From an uncultured Clostridia bacterium (GTDB lineage Bacteria; Bacillota; Clostridia; Oscillospirales; Oscillospiraceae): a stretch of DNA of 6,568 bases. The DNA lies in the NCBI GenBank assembly GCA_938023775.1, contig CALJDB010000172.1, forward strand, positions 1 to 6,568, in the 5' to 3' direction. How positions within the stretch are numbered: position 1 is the first letter of the stretch; each line of letters begins with the position of its first letter. Made by a program: the position numbers and the translations under genes. Below, in pieces: positions 1 to 5,754 of this stretch. The notes beneath the pieces are model-generated. The model made no database searches. It was not told the DNA's origin and saw nothing but the letters and a program-made list of their open reading frames with translations.

Positions 1-1
1 C

Positions 2-673
2 CGCGTCCGGCCCGACGCGCTCGCCCACCGCTTTCAGGAGATCGCCGCGGTACACCATGCCTCGCTCGGCGTCGGGCAGGAGATCGCCGTGACGAAGGGC
101 TGCTTCTGGGCGCTCGCGCGCACGGAGATTCGTATTTCCCGGCTGCCCGCCGTGGGCGAGCGCGTGTTTCTCGACACATGGGTCGGGCGGCAGTCGCACG
201 GGCTGTTCTGGCGGCACTACCGGATCGCCGGCGAGGACGGCGCGGCGCTGCTCTACGCCGTTTCGATCTGGGTCATCATGGATATCGAGAGCCGTGCGCT
301 CACCAAAGATCACGCCTGGGCCGTCGTTTCGCGCACGACCGTTGAGGGTGAGCTGCCCGCGGCGTTCAAGCCCATCCCCTTCCCCTGCGCGTTGCCGGAG
401 CACAGCTCCCGCCGCGTGACCGACGCCGAGACCGACGGAAACGGCCATCTCAACAACTGTCTGTATCTCCGCTGGGGACAGGATCTGCTGCCGGAGGAGT
501 TCGCACGCACGCATACGCTGCGCAGCGTCTGGATCGAATATCGGAAAGAATTGCCGCGCGGCACAGAATCGGAGTTGACGTATTCGCTCAGCGGGAGTAC
601 TCTGTATGTGCGGGGAACCGCAGAAAACAAAGAACGATTTTTGCTGAGGATGGAATATGATGAAACGGTTTGA
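2..673 (+). CDS. Acyl-ACP thioesterase, 5'-partial
   Basis: Hydrolyses acyl-ACP to release free fatty acid in the cytoplasm (known for the FatA/FatB-like family, PF01643). The frame is open from base 2 to the TGA at 671-673, giving 223 visible residues; family members of about 240-250 residues suggest that only a few dozen N-terminal residues lie outside the window. A GTG at 89 is in frame, but family-like sequence (VHHASLGVGQE) continues upstream of it, so 89 is not the true start. The first hotdog half carries the GCFWALARTEIRISRLP segment typical of these enzymes. The second half carries D-G-N-G-H-L-N-N at 434-457, matching the catalytic DxNxHxNN motif, and later WIEYRKEL, where the family has its catalytic Glu. 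The last 17 bases overlap the next gene, suggesting co-transcription. The class is secure; chain-length specificity cannot be read. Confidence 0.9.
   Translation, partial: RVRPDALAHRFQEIAAVHHASLGVGQEIAVTKGCFWALARTEIRISRLPAVGERVFLDTWVGRQSHGLFWRHYRIAGEDGAALLYAVSIWVIMDIESRALTKDHAWAVVSRTTVEGELPAAFKPIPFPCALPEHSSRRVTDAETDGNGHLNNCLYLRWGQDLLPEEFARTHTLRSVWIEYRKELPRGTESELTYSLSGSTLYVRGTAENKERFLLRMEYDETV
646..650 (+). promoter_or_regulatory. Ribosome binding site for the chimeric gene
   Basis: GAGGA lies inside the end of the thioesterase gene. It is 6 bases before the ATG at 657 and 9 bases before a second ATG at 660. Aldolases of this type usually begin M-x-R-F-x-x-D-Y, so the ATG at 660 (MKRFESDY) is as plausible as, or better than, 657. 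Confidence 0.55.
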
Positions 674-1361
674 AAGCGATTATCTGGAAGGCGCGCATCC
701 CGATGTGCTCCGGGCCCTGATCGAAACGAACGGCGAGCAGACCCCCGGCTACGGAGAGGATCCCCACTGCGAAGCCGCCCGCGCCCTGCTGCGCGAGCGC
801 TGCGAACTGCCGGAGGGCGAGGTGCAGTTCCTCGTCGGCGGCACGCAGGTCAACCGCACCGTGATCGCCTCGATCCTGCGCCCCCATCAGGGCGTCGTTG
901 CGGCGGACACTGGCCACATCGCCGCGCACGAGACCGGCGCAATCGAAAACTCCGGCCACAAGGTGCTGACCGTACCGAACACGGACGGCAAGATCGCCGC
1001 CGCGCAGGTTGAGGAGCTCTGCCGCGCGCATTACGCCGACGCGAGCTTTGAGCACACGGTACAGCCGGGCATGGTGTACATCTCGAACCCCACGGAGTTC
1101 GGCACCGTGTACACGCGCGGCGAGCTGGAAGCGCTCCACGCCGTGTGCAAAGCGCGCCATCTCCCGCTCTTTATCGACGGCGCGCGTCTCGGCGCCGCGC
1201 TCTACAGCCCGGTGTGCGACTATACGCTCGCGGACATGGCGCACATGTGCGAAGTGTTCACGATCGGCGGCACGAAAATGGGCCTTCTCTTCGGCGAGGC
1301 GGCAGTGTTCTCCGCGCCGGAGCTGGCTAAGGATTTCCGTTACTTCATCAAGCAGAACGGC
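657..1361 (+). pseudogene. Threonine aldolase, 3'-truncated portion of the chimera
   Basis: This segment encodes the PLP-binding large domain and stops matching the aldolase family right after DFRYFIKQNG. In intact relatives this point is followed by a segment of the type AMLAKGRLLG and then the small domain, which closes the active site and contributes to the oligomer. All recognisable cofactor residues upstream (Asp174, Arg177, Lys207) are intact and there is no frameshift or stop, so the break looks recent or artefactual rather than long-decayed. Confidence 0.7.
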
Positions 1362-1787
1362 GAGGCAAATTACGACGAGGAGATCATCTCCACGATCGAA
1401 AAGGCGGCGGAGGAAAAGAGCGACAAGGCCCACGCCGAGAGCGTGGACGAGCCCGACGCCGGCGGCGACTTCGACGAGATGCTGCCGCAGGCGGTGGAGG
1501 TCATCTTCGAGACCAAGCAGGCGAGCGTCTCCATGCTTCAGCGCCGCTTAAAGCTCGGCTACTCCCGTGCCGCGCGCATTGTGGACCAAATGGAGGAGAT
1601 CGGCGTCGTCGGACCCTTCGAGGGCAGCAAGCCGCGCAAGATCCTCATCACGCGCGAGCAGTGGCAGGAGATGCAGAATATTCACGGCACAGCCCCGATC
1701 GCCCCGCACAGCGACGACCAGCTGAGCTTCGGCGACATCCAGAGCGAGGACGCGCCGGTCGAGGAATGGAGCGAGCCGGAAGCATGA
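657..1787 (+). CDS. Chimeric ORF: threonine aldolase N-terminal part fused to FtsK/SpoIIIE gamma domain
   Basis: One uninterrupted frame of 376 codons. Residues 1 to about 234 match low-specificity threonine aldolase/beta-eliminating lyase (fold-type I PLP enzyme): FLVGGTQVN (58-66), DTGHIAAHETGA (84-95), FIDGARLGAAL (172-182, PLP-pyridine Asp174) and TIGGTKMG (202-209, Schiff-base Lys207). The family normally has about 340 residues, so the roughly 110-residue C-terminal small domain is absent. From about residue 230 the sequence instead matches the end of FtsK: an acidic linker, then the winged-helix gamma domain at about 276-330 with LQRRLKLGYSRAARIVDQME and VGPFEGSKPRKIL, then an acidic tail. 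In FtsK this domain recognises polar DNA sequences and contacts the XerCD machinery; the motor is missing here. The frame overlaps the thioesterase by 17 bases and mrnC by 4. The truncated aldolase is probably inactive. The ORF may be a genuine fusion, a rearrangement remnant or an assembly chimera. Confidence 0.85.
   Translation: MMKRFESDYLEGAHPDVLRALIETNGEQTPGYGEDPHCEAARALLRERCELPEGEVQFLVGGTQVNRTVIASILRPHQGVVAADTGHIAAHETGAIENSGHKVLTVPNTDGKIAAAQVEELCRAHYADASFEHTVQPGMVYISNPTEFGTVYTRGELEALHAVCKARHLPLFIDGARLGAALYSPVCDYTLADMAHMCEVFTIGGTKMGLLFGEAAVFSAPELAKDFRYFIKQNGEANYDEEIISTIEKAAEEKSDKAHAESVDEPDAGGDFDEMLPQAVEVIFETKQASVSMLQRRLKLGYSRAARIVDQMEEIGVVGPFEGSKPRKILITREQWQEMQNIHGTAPIAPHSDDQLSFGDIQSEDAPVEEWSEPEA
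1344..1361 (+). other. Fusion junction between aldolase-like and FtsK-like sequence
   Basis: The 18 bases encode FIKQNG. The aldolase family commonly has DFRYFIKQ(H/R/N)G here, and clostridial FtsK proteins commonly have a (D/E)FIKxxG motif followed by (E/A)xYDE/YNE just after the motor domain. The segment is therefore at home in both parents and marks a likely crossover. The exact extent of shared DNA cannot be known without the two parent genes. Confidence 0.6.
1359..1787 (+). pseudogene. ftsK/spoIIIE 3' fragment (gamma domain)
   Basis: This segment encodes about 143 residues corresponding to the extreme C-terminus of the DNA translocase FtsK/SpoIIIE, whose full length is usually 700-900 residues. 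The start matches the post-motor segment (GEANYDEEI), followed by an acidic linker, the gamma winged helix (about 1482-1646) and an acidic tail ending WSEPEA. The membrane segments, linker, Walker A/B ATPase and RecA-like motor are all missing. The last bases overlap mrnC by ATGA, an intact-looking gene boundary. This suggests that the ftsK-mrnC-rqcH order is native and that the upstream part of ftsK is what has been replaced. Confidence 0.7.
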
Positions 1788-2218
1788 CGGATTATCTGAA
1801 CATTCACCTGACGCCGGGGGAGATCGGCGCGCTCAGCAATCTGGGGCTCGCCCACATCGGCGACTGCGTTTATGAGCTGCTCGTGCGCTCTTATCTTGTC
1901 TGCCGCGGCGAGCAGACGAACCAGAGCCTCCACCGCGAGACGGTCGCCTTCGTGAGCGCCCCGGCACAGGCGCGGGCGATGGAGCGTCTGCTGCCGCGGC
2001 TCACGGAGGAGGAGACCGCCGTCTATCGCCGCGGGCGCAACACCCGCGTCAACTCCGTGCCGAAAAACGCCGCGCTGCGCGATTACCACGCCGCGACAGG
2101 GCTCGAAACGCTCTTCGGCTGGCTTTACTTAAACGGCGCGCACGCGCGCATCAACGAGCTTTTCGCCGCCGCCATTGCGGGTGAAACGCAGGAAAAGGAA
2201 ACGACCGATGCCACTTGA
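1784..2218 (+). CDS. mrnC: Mini-ribonuclease III
   Basis: Mini-III is an RNase III-type dsRNA endonuclease without a dsRNA-binding domain; in Bacillus subtilis it matures 23S rRNA ends in the assembled large subunit. The 144-residue length fits the family. Visible signatures are LGLAHIGDCVYE (residues 20-31, metal-binding Asp27 and Glu31), LHRET (49-53), YRRGRNTRVNSVPKNA (81-96) and GLETLFGWLYL (106-116, with Glu108 in the second acidic catalytic position). The ATG at 1784 was chosen because it forms ATGA with the stop of the preceding frame and gives the family's N-terminus; longer in-frame extensions upstream lie inside the ftsK fragment. No strong independent Shine-Dalgarno is seen, so translation is probably coupled to the upstream frame. 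The last 11 bases overlap rqcH. Confidence 0.95.
   Translation: MTDYLNIHLTPGEIGALSNLGLAHIGDCVYELLVRSYLVCRGEQTNQSLHRETVAFVSAPAQARAMERLLPRLTEEETAVYRRGRNTRVNSVPKNAALRDYHAATGLETLFGWLYLNGAHARINELFAAAIAGETQEKETTDAT
2191..2200 (+). promoter_or_regulatory. Ribosome binding site for rqcH
   Basis: GGAAAAGGAA lies inside the end of mrnC, 7 bases before the ATG at 2208. It supports that ATG over an upstream in-frame TTG at 2175, whose extra residues (MRVKRRKRKRP) have no counterpart in the family. Confidence 0.7.
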
Positions 2219-3941
2219 TTCCATCACCCTCTCCGCGCTCGCCGCGGAGCTGCGCCCCGCCGTTGTGGGTGCGAAGATCGACAAGGTGCAGCAGCCGGAG
2301 CGCGACACCGTGCTGCTGAGCCTCCACGGTCCCGCCGGAAACCGCCGTCTCGTCCTCTGCGGCGGCGTCGGCTGCGCGCGGGCGCACCTGACGGACGCAA
2401 GCTTTGAAAATCCCGCCCAGCCGCCGATGTTCTGCATGCTGCTGCGCAAGCATCTCATCGGCGCGCGCATCGCGGAGCTCGACCAGCCGCAGCGCGAGCG
2501 GATATTGCTCTTTCACCTCGACGCCCTCGACGAGATGGGGCAGAGCGTGAAAAAGACCCTCGTGCTCGAAATGATCGGCAGGGGAACGAACCTCATTCTG
2601 TGCGACGGGGACGGGCATATTTTAGACTCCCTCCGCCGCGTGGATGCGGACATGAGCGCCCTGCGGCAGGTGCTGCCGGGGCTCATTTACCGCCTTCCGC
2701 TGCGGGAGGGAAAGCCGGACTTTTTCAGCCTGACAAGCGCGGAGCGCCGCGCCGCCTTTGCCGGGCGGGAGGAGTCCCGCCCGGCGGACAAGTGGCTGCT
2801 GGACTCGTTTTCCGCCCTCTCGCCGCTCATCTGCCGCGAGATCGTGAGCCGCTGCGGGGGAGACGATGCGCGTCTGCCGGACGAGATGGACGCGCTCGCC
2901 GCGCGCGTCGATGCCGGGGATTTTGAGCCGTGGATGCTGCTGGAGGAGGGGGGAGGAAAACCCCGCGATTTCAGCTTTATGCCCATCACGCAGTACGGCG
3001 CGGCGATGGAGCGCGAGCGCTTTCCGAGCTTTTCCGCGCTGCTGGACGCCTTTTATACCCGCCGGAGTCAGGCGGAGGAGATGCGCCGCCGCACCGCCGC
3101 GCTGCGCAAGACCGTAAAAAACGCCCACGACCGCGCCGTGAAGAAGATCGCGCTCCAGACCGCGGAGCTGAAAAAAGCCGGCGAGCGCGAGGATAAGCGC
3201 CGCTGGGGCGACCTCATCACCGCAAATCTCTACCGCGCGCCGAAGCCGGGCGCGAAAAGCTTCGAGGTCGAGGATTTTTACGCCGAGGGCTGCCCGACCG
3301 TCGTGGTCCCGCTCGACCCGCGCAAGAGCGCCCAGCAGAACGCTGCGGCGTATTACAAGGCTTACACCAAAGCCAAGACCGCGGAGGAATACCTGACGCG
3401 CCTGCTCGCAGAGAGCCGACGCGAGGCGGACTATCTCGCGAGCGTGCTCGATGAGCTCGACCGCGCCGCCGCGGGCGCGGACGTCGCCGAAATCCGCCGC
3501 GAGCTGGAGCAGACGGGCTATGTCCGCCGCCAGAAGAGCGCCGGGAAGCAGCGCGAAAAGGAAGCCGCGCCGCTGCGCTACCGTTCGAGTGAGGGCGTTG
3601 AGATTCTCGTCGGGCGCAGCAATGTCCAGAACGACCGCCTGACGCTCAAGACCGCCCACAAGGGCGACCTCTGGCTCCACACGCAGAAGATCCACGGAAG
3701 CCACGTCATCGTCCGCTGCGCGGGCGCGGAGGTCGGCGCGCAGACGCTCGCCGAGGCGGCGTCCCTCGCCGCGCTCCACTCCCAAGCAAGCGCCGGCGGC
3801 AAGGTCCCGGTGGACTACACCCGCGTGAAATTCGTAAAAAAGCCCGCCGGAGTCCTGCCCGGCATGGTGGTCTACACGGACTATTCCACCATAGCCGCCG
3901 AAGCCGACGAGGGGCTTGCGGATAAGCTGAAGGTCAAATAA
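2208..3941 (+). CDS. rqcH: RqcH/Rqc2 homologue, NFACT protein (FbpA-like)
   Basis: RqcH binds stalled 50S-peptidyl-tRNA complexes and recruits tRNA-Ala to add C-terminal alanine tails that mark nascent chains for degradation (established for B. subtilis). Older annotations call the family fibronectin-binding protein. At 577 residues it is full length. The order is NFACT-N (about 1-170, starting MPLDSITLSALAAEL, with MFCMLLRKHLIGARI at 74-88), a helix-hairpin-helix-like part (about 200-250, PLICREIVSRCGG), two charged coiled-coil arms (about 284-345 and 383-440) and NFACT-R (about 458-570, with VGRSNVQND, GDLWLHTQKIHGSHVIV and YTRVKFVKKPAGVLPGMV). The tRNA-contacting Asp97-Arg98 pair of B. subtilis appears as Glu97-Arg98, a conservative change. 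The gene overlaps mrnC by 11 bases, linking two large-subunit functions in one transcript. Its stop codon is embedded in the terminator stem. Confidence 0.95.
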   Translation: MPLDSITLSALAAELRPAVVGAKIDKVQQPERDTVLLSLHGPAGNRRLVLCGGVGCARAHLTDASFENPAQPPMFCMLLRKHLIGARIAELDQPQRERILLFHLDALDEMGQSVKKTLVLEMIGRGTNLILCDGDGHILDSLRRVDADMSALRQVLPGLIYRLPLREGKPDFFSLTSAERRAAFAGREESRPADKWLLDSFSALSPLICREIVSRCGGDDARLPDEMDALAARVDAGDFEPWMLLEEGGGKPRDFSFMPITQYGAAMERERFPSFSALLDAFYTRRSQAEEMRRRTAALRKTVKNAHDRAVKKIALQTAELKKAGEREDKRRWGDLITANLYRAPKPGAKSFEVEDFYAEGCPTVVVPLDPRKSAQQNAAAYYKAYTKAKTAEEYLTRLLAESRREADYLASVLDELDRAAAGADVAEIRRELEQTGYVRRQKSAGKQREKEAAPLRYRSSEGVEILVGRSNVQNDRLTLKTAHKGDLWLHTQKIHGSHVIVRCAGAEVGAQTLAEAASLAALHSQASAGGKVPVDYTRVKFVKKPAGVLPGMVVYTDYSTIAAEADEGLADKLKVK

Positions 3942-3989
3942 AAACGCGCGTATCGCGGACTGAAAACGGTCTGCGATACGCGCGTTTTT
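3940..3989. terminator. Bidirectional intrinsic terminator between convergent genes
   Basis: The left arm at 3940-3960 (AAAAACGCGCGTATCGCGGAC) pairs with the right arm at 3969-3989 (ending GATACGCGCGTTTTT) over 21 positions with a single mismatch or wobble, around an 8-base loop. The A tract on the left and T tract on the right give a U tract on both strands, so it can end both rqcH and the convergent SLH gene. It begins within the rqcH stop codon and ends 2 bases from the SLH stop. Confidence 0.93.
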
Positions 3990-3991
3990 CG

Positions 3992-4906
3992 TTATCGCTC
4001 CTCTAAGAGCGCCATTGTGCGCACGAGCATCACGGCGGCGTCGCCGCGGCTCAGCGTTTCGTCGGTGAAGGAGCAGCCGCCGGGGAGCAGACCGCAGGCG
4101 GAGACGTTCGCCGCGGACTGGCGCGCCCACGCGGGGACGGCGTCGTCGAAGCCGAACCACGCGGCGACGGCGTCGGTCAGCGCCGCAGCGCGGTCGAGCA
4201 TCGCAGCGGCTTCGGCGGCGGTGATGGGCTCGTCCGGGCGGAACACGGCGGCGCCGGTGTCCGATGCGTAGCCGGAAACAACGCCGCAAAGCAGCGCGGT
4301 GCTGACATAGGGCTTCGCCCAATCGCCGATGTCGCCGTCGTCGCCGAAGCCGGTGCTGCGCACGCCGCGGAGCGGCTCGGCTCCCGTGCAGCGCAGACAG
4401 AGCGCCAGAAATTCCTCGCGGCTCACGGGCTGCTCCGGCGAGAACACATAGCTTCCGGCGAGACACTCGCCGACATAAATGTCCTCCTCGGCGAGCTTCG
4501 CCGCGGCGTAAGCGCAGTCGAGTCCGGTCGTGTCGGAATAGGTGATCTTGCTTTTCTGCTTTTGAATTTTGATGATGACGGTCGCCTCCTGCGAGCGCAC
4601 GCCGTCGGCATCGATGGCTTTGTAGCCAAAATAGTCGCGGCCGCGCTTGCCGTCGAGCGGGGTGTAGACAAAGTGACCGTCCGGGTCGAGGTCGACGCTG
4701 CCCTTGACCGGGTCGGTCGTAATCTCGAAGGTGACGGCGCCGCCGTCGGCGGTCTTGGCGGAGAGATTGCCGCCGATGGACACGCCGCGGTAAGTCTCGA
4801 GCTCCAAGTTTTCCGCCACCGGCGCGCCGGAGACGGCGGAGACCAGCAGCGCCATCGCGAGCGCAAAGCTGAGCAGCAGCGAGCCGGGGATAAGCAGTTT
4901 TTTCAT
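3992..4906 (-). CDS. Secreted Ig-like and S-layer-homology (SLH) domain protein
   Basis: A predicted surface protein of 304 residues. The N-terminus (MKKLLIPGSLLLSFALAMAL, then VSAVSGAPVA) is a clear signal peptide, with likely cleavage near residues 27-31. Residues 32-116 resemble a bacterial Ig/cadherin-like domain, with VTFEITTDPVKGSV, GHFVYTPLDGKRGRDYFGY and ATVIIKI. Three SLH repeats follow: about 123-175, 187-243 and 251-300. The second is the best (DWAKPYVSTALLCGVVSGY, VFRPDEPITAAEAAAML). SLH domains usually bind pyruvylated secondary cell wall polymer. The canonical TRAE motif is degenerate here (SREE, TAAE, SRGD). Seven cysteines in the mature region (131-278) are unusual for SLH proteins. 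The ATG follows a GGAGGG site. The gene sits alone between two terminators and is probably monocistronic. No ligand or enzymatic role can be assigned. Confidence 0.9.
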   Translation of the reverse strand: MKKLLIPGSLLLSFALAMALLVSAVSGAPVAENLELETYRGVSIGGNLSAKTADGGAVTFEITTDPVKGSVDLDPDGHFVYTPLDGKRGRDYFGYKAIDADGVRSQEATVIIKIQKQKSKITYSDTTGLDCAYAAAKLAEEDIYVGECLAGSYVFSPEQPVSREEFLALCLRCTGAEPLRGVRSTGFGDDGDIGDWAKPYVSTALLCGVVSGYASDTGAAVFRPDEPITAAEAAAMLDRAAALTDAVAAWFGFDDAVPAWARQSAANVSACGLLPGGCSFTDETLSRGDAAVMLVRTMALLEER

Positions 4907-4916
4907 AAAGGAAGTT

Positions 4917-4922
4917 CCCTCC
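4917..4922 (-). promoter_or_regulatory. Ribosome binding site for the SLH gene
   Basis: GGAGGG on the minus strand lies 10 bases before the ATG at 4906. The rest of the 4907-4971 leader shows no convincing -35/-10 pair; CATAAA (minus strand, about 4963-4968) is a weak -10 candidate only. Confidence 0.7.
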
Positions 4923-4971
4923 GTTTCCTGAATTTGCGCTTAGTTTTCCGCGCGGAGGGCGTTTTATGCGG

Positions 4972-5014
4972 AAAAAAAGCAGCTCCTGCCATCCGCGGCA
5001 GAAGCTGCTTTTTT
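4972..5014 (-). terminator. Intrinsic terminator after the lipoprotein gene
   Basis: The arms 4973-4990 and 4997-5014 pair around a 6-base loop. Read on the minus strand, the core GCAGCTTCTGCC pairs with GGCAGGAGCTGC with one G-U wobble and no true mismatch, followed by a run of seven T. On the plus strand the same position is a C-A mismatch, and no + strand gene arrives here. It therefore acts on the minus-strand exonuclease-lipoprotein transcript and separates it from the SLH gene. Confidence 0.92.
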
Positions 5015-5025
5015 ATTCGGTACTT

Positions 5026-5754
5026 TCAGTCGTCCAGTCCGAAAAACAGACCAGTCATATCGTCCGTAAAATCGCTCTGGCTGGAAATCAGCGTCAGCGT
5101 TGCCATGTAGCCGCCGGTCTGGAAGAAGATGGCCTTTTCATAGACAAAGCCGCCTTCAAACTCCACCGTGATGTTCAGCGCGGTGCGCTCCGCGCCGGCA
5201 AAATCGAGCGTCACCTTTTCCACATCGCAGCTTTTCGCACCCTGCTTGGCGAAGGAGTCCGCGATCTGGTCCTTCACGGCGTCGGCATACTTGTCCTCGT
5301 CATAAAGCGCCGCGGCGACGGCGTTCAGCTTTTCGAACACGAGCTGCACCAGCAGCGCGTTGTCCTCCGTGCGGGCGTAAAGGTCGTAAAAATAATCCGC
5401 CTTTTCCATCGCGGCGCGCAGCTCCTCATCTGTGATGACCTCCGCGGCGAGGCCGCCGAGGGCGTTCAGCTCCTCGCGGTCGGCGATCAGCCAGTCGCTG
5501 TCAAATTCTGCGCCGATGCCGAGCGTTTCGTTTTCGTAGCTCCCGCCCTGAATGGTACCGAGGGTGAGCATCGTCTCATCCGGGGCAGGGGTCTCCTCCG
5601 GCGCTGCGGTTTCCTCCGGGGCCTCCGTGGGCTGCGCGGTCGGGGTTGGGGTGTCCAGCGTGCCGGACGGCTTCTCTGCCGCGCCGCCGCAGCCGGCGAG
5701 CAGCGCAGCGAGGGTCATGGCAGTCAGAATGACTGCGATCCATCTTTTTTTCAT
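5026..5754 (-). CDS. Predicted lipoprotein of unknown function
   Basis: The 242-residue product begins MKKRWIAVILTAMTLAAL and has the lipobox LAGC with Cys22 as the expected lipidation site, so it is probably anchored on the outer face of the cell membrane. Residues 27-61 are a Thr/Pro/Glu/Ala linker with repeated (A/T)PEET-like units. The rest (about 62-242) is an acidic globular domain containing GSYENETLGIGAEFDSDW, a tract of alternating helices and strands, and a C-terminal FEGGFVYEKAIFFQTGGYMATLTL segment. This layout is like many clostridial lipoproteins that carry a domain near GSYxNexLgigxe; I do not recognise a named family. The ATG at 5754 was chosen over an open frame reaching 5832 because it starts the signal peptide and follows GGGAGG. 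It overlaps the exonuclease stop by ATGA, indicating translational coupling. Confidence 0.88.
   Translation of the reverse strand: MKKRWIAVILTAMTLAALLAGCGGAAEKPSGTLDTPTPTAQPTEAPEETAAPEETPAPDETMLTLGTIQGGSYENETLGIGAEFDSDWLIADREELNALGGLAAEVITDEELRAAMEKADYFYDLYARTEDNALLVQLVFEKLNAVAAALYDEDKYADAVKDQIADSFAKQGAKSCDVEKVTLDFAGAERTALNITVEFEGGFVYEKAIFFQTGGYMATLTLISSQSDFTDDMTGLFFGLDD

Noticed and set aside
588..1433. Minus-strand open frame of 281 codons opposite the aldolase part
   Set aside because: The + strand frame carries clear PLP-enzyme motifs. The antisense product has no recognisable domain and its length follows from GC-rich codon use.
2175..2207. Upstream TTG start for rqcH adding 11 basic residues
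   Set aside because: The Shine-Dalgarno at 2191-2200 serves the ATG at 2208, and the extra residues are not family-like.
2622..4466. Minus-strand open frame of 614 codons opposite rqcH and crossing into the SLH gene
   Set aside because: It runs through the bidirectional terminator, overlaps two well-supported genes in other frames, and its composition (Arg/Ala/Leu-rich, low complexity) is that of a GC-rich antisense shadow.
4907..5025. Possible small RNA or riboswitch in the SLH leader
   Set aside because: The only structure is the terminator of the upstream gene. The remaining 65 bases are too short for a known riboswitch and show no second hairpin or clear promoter.
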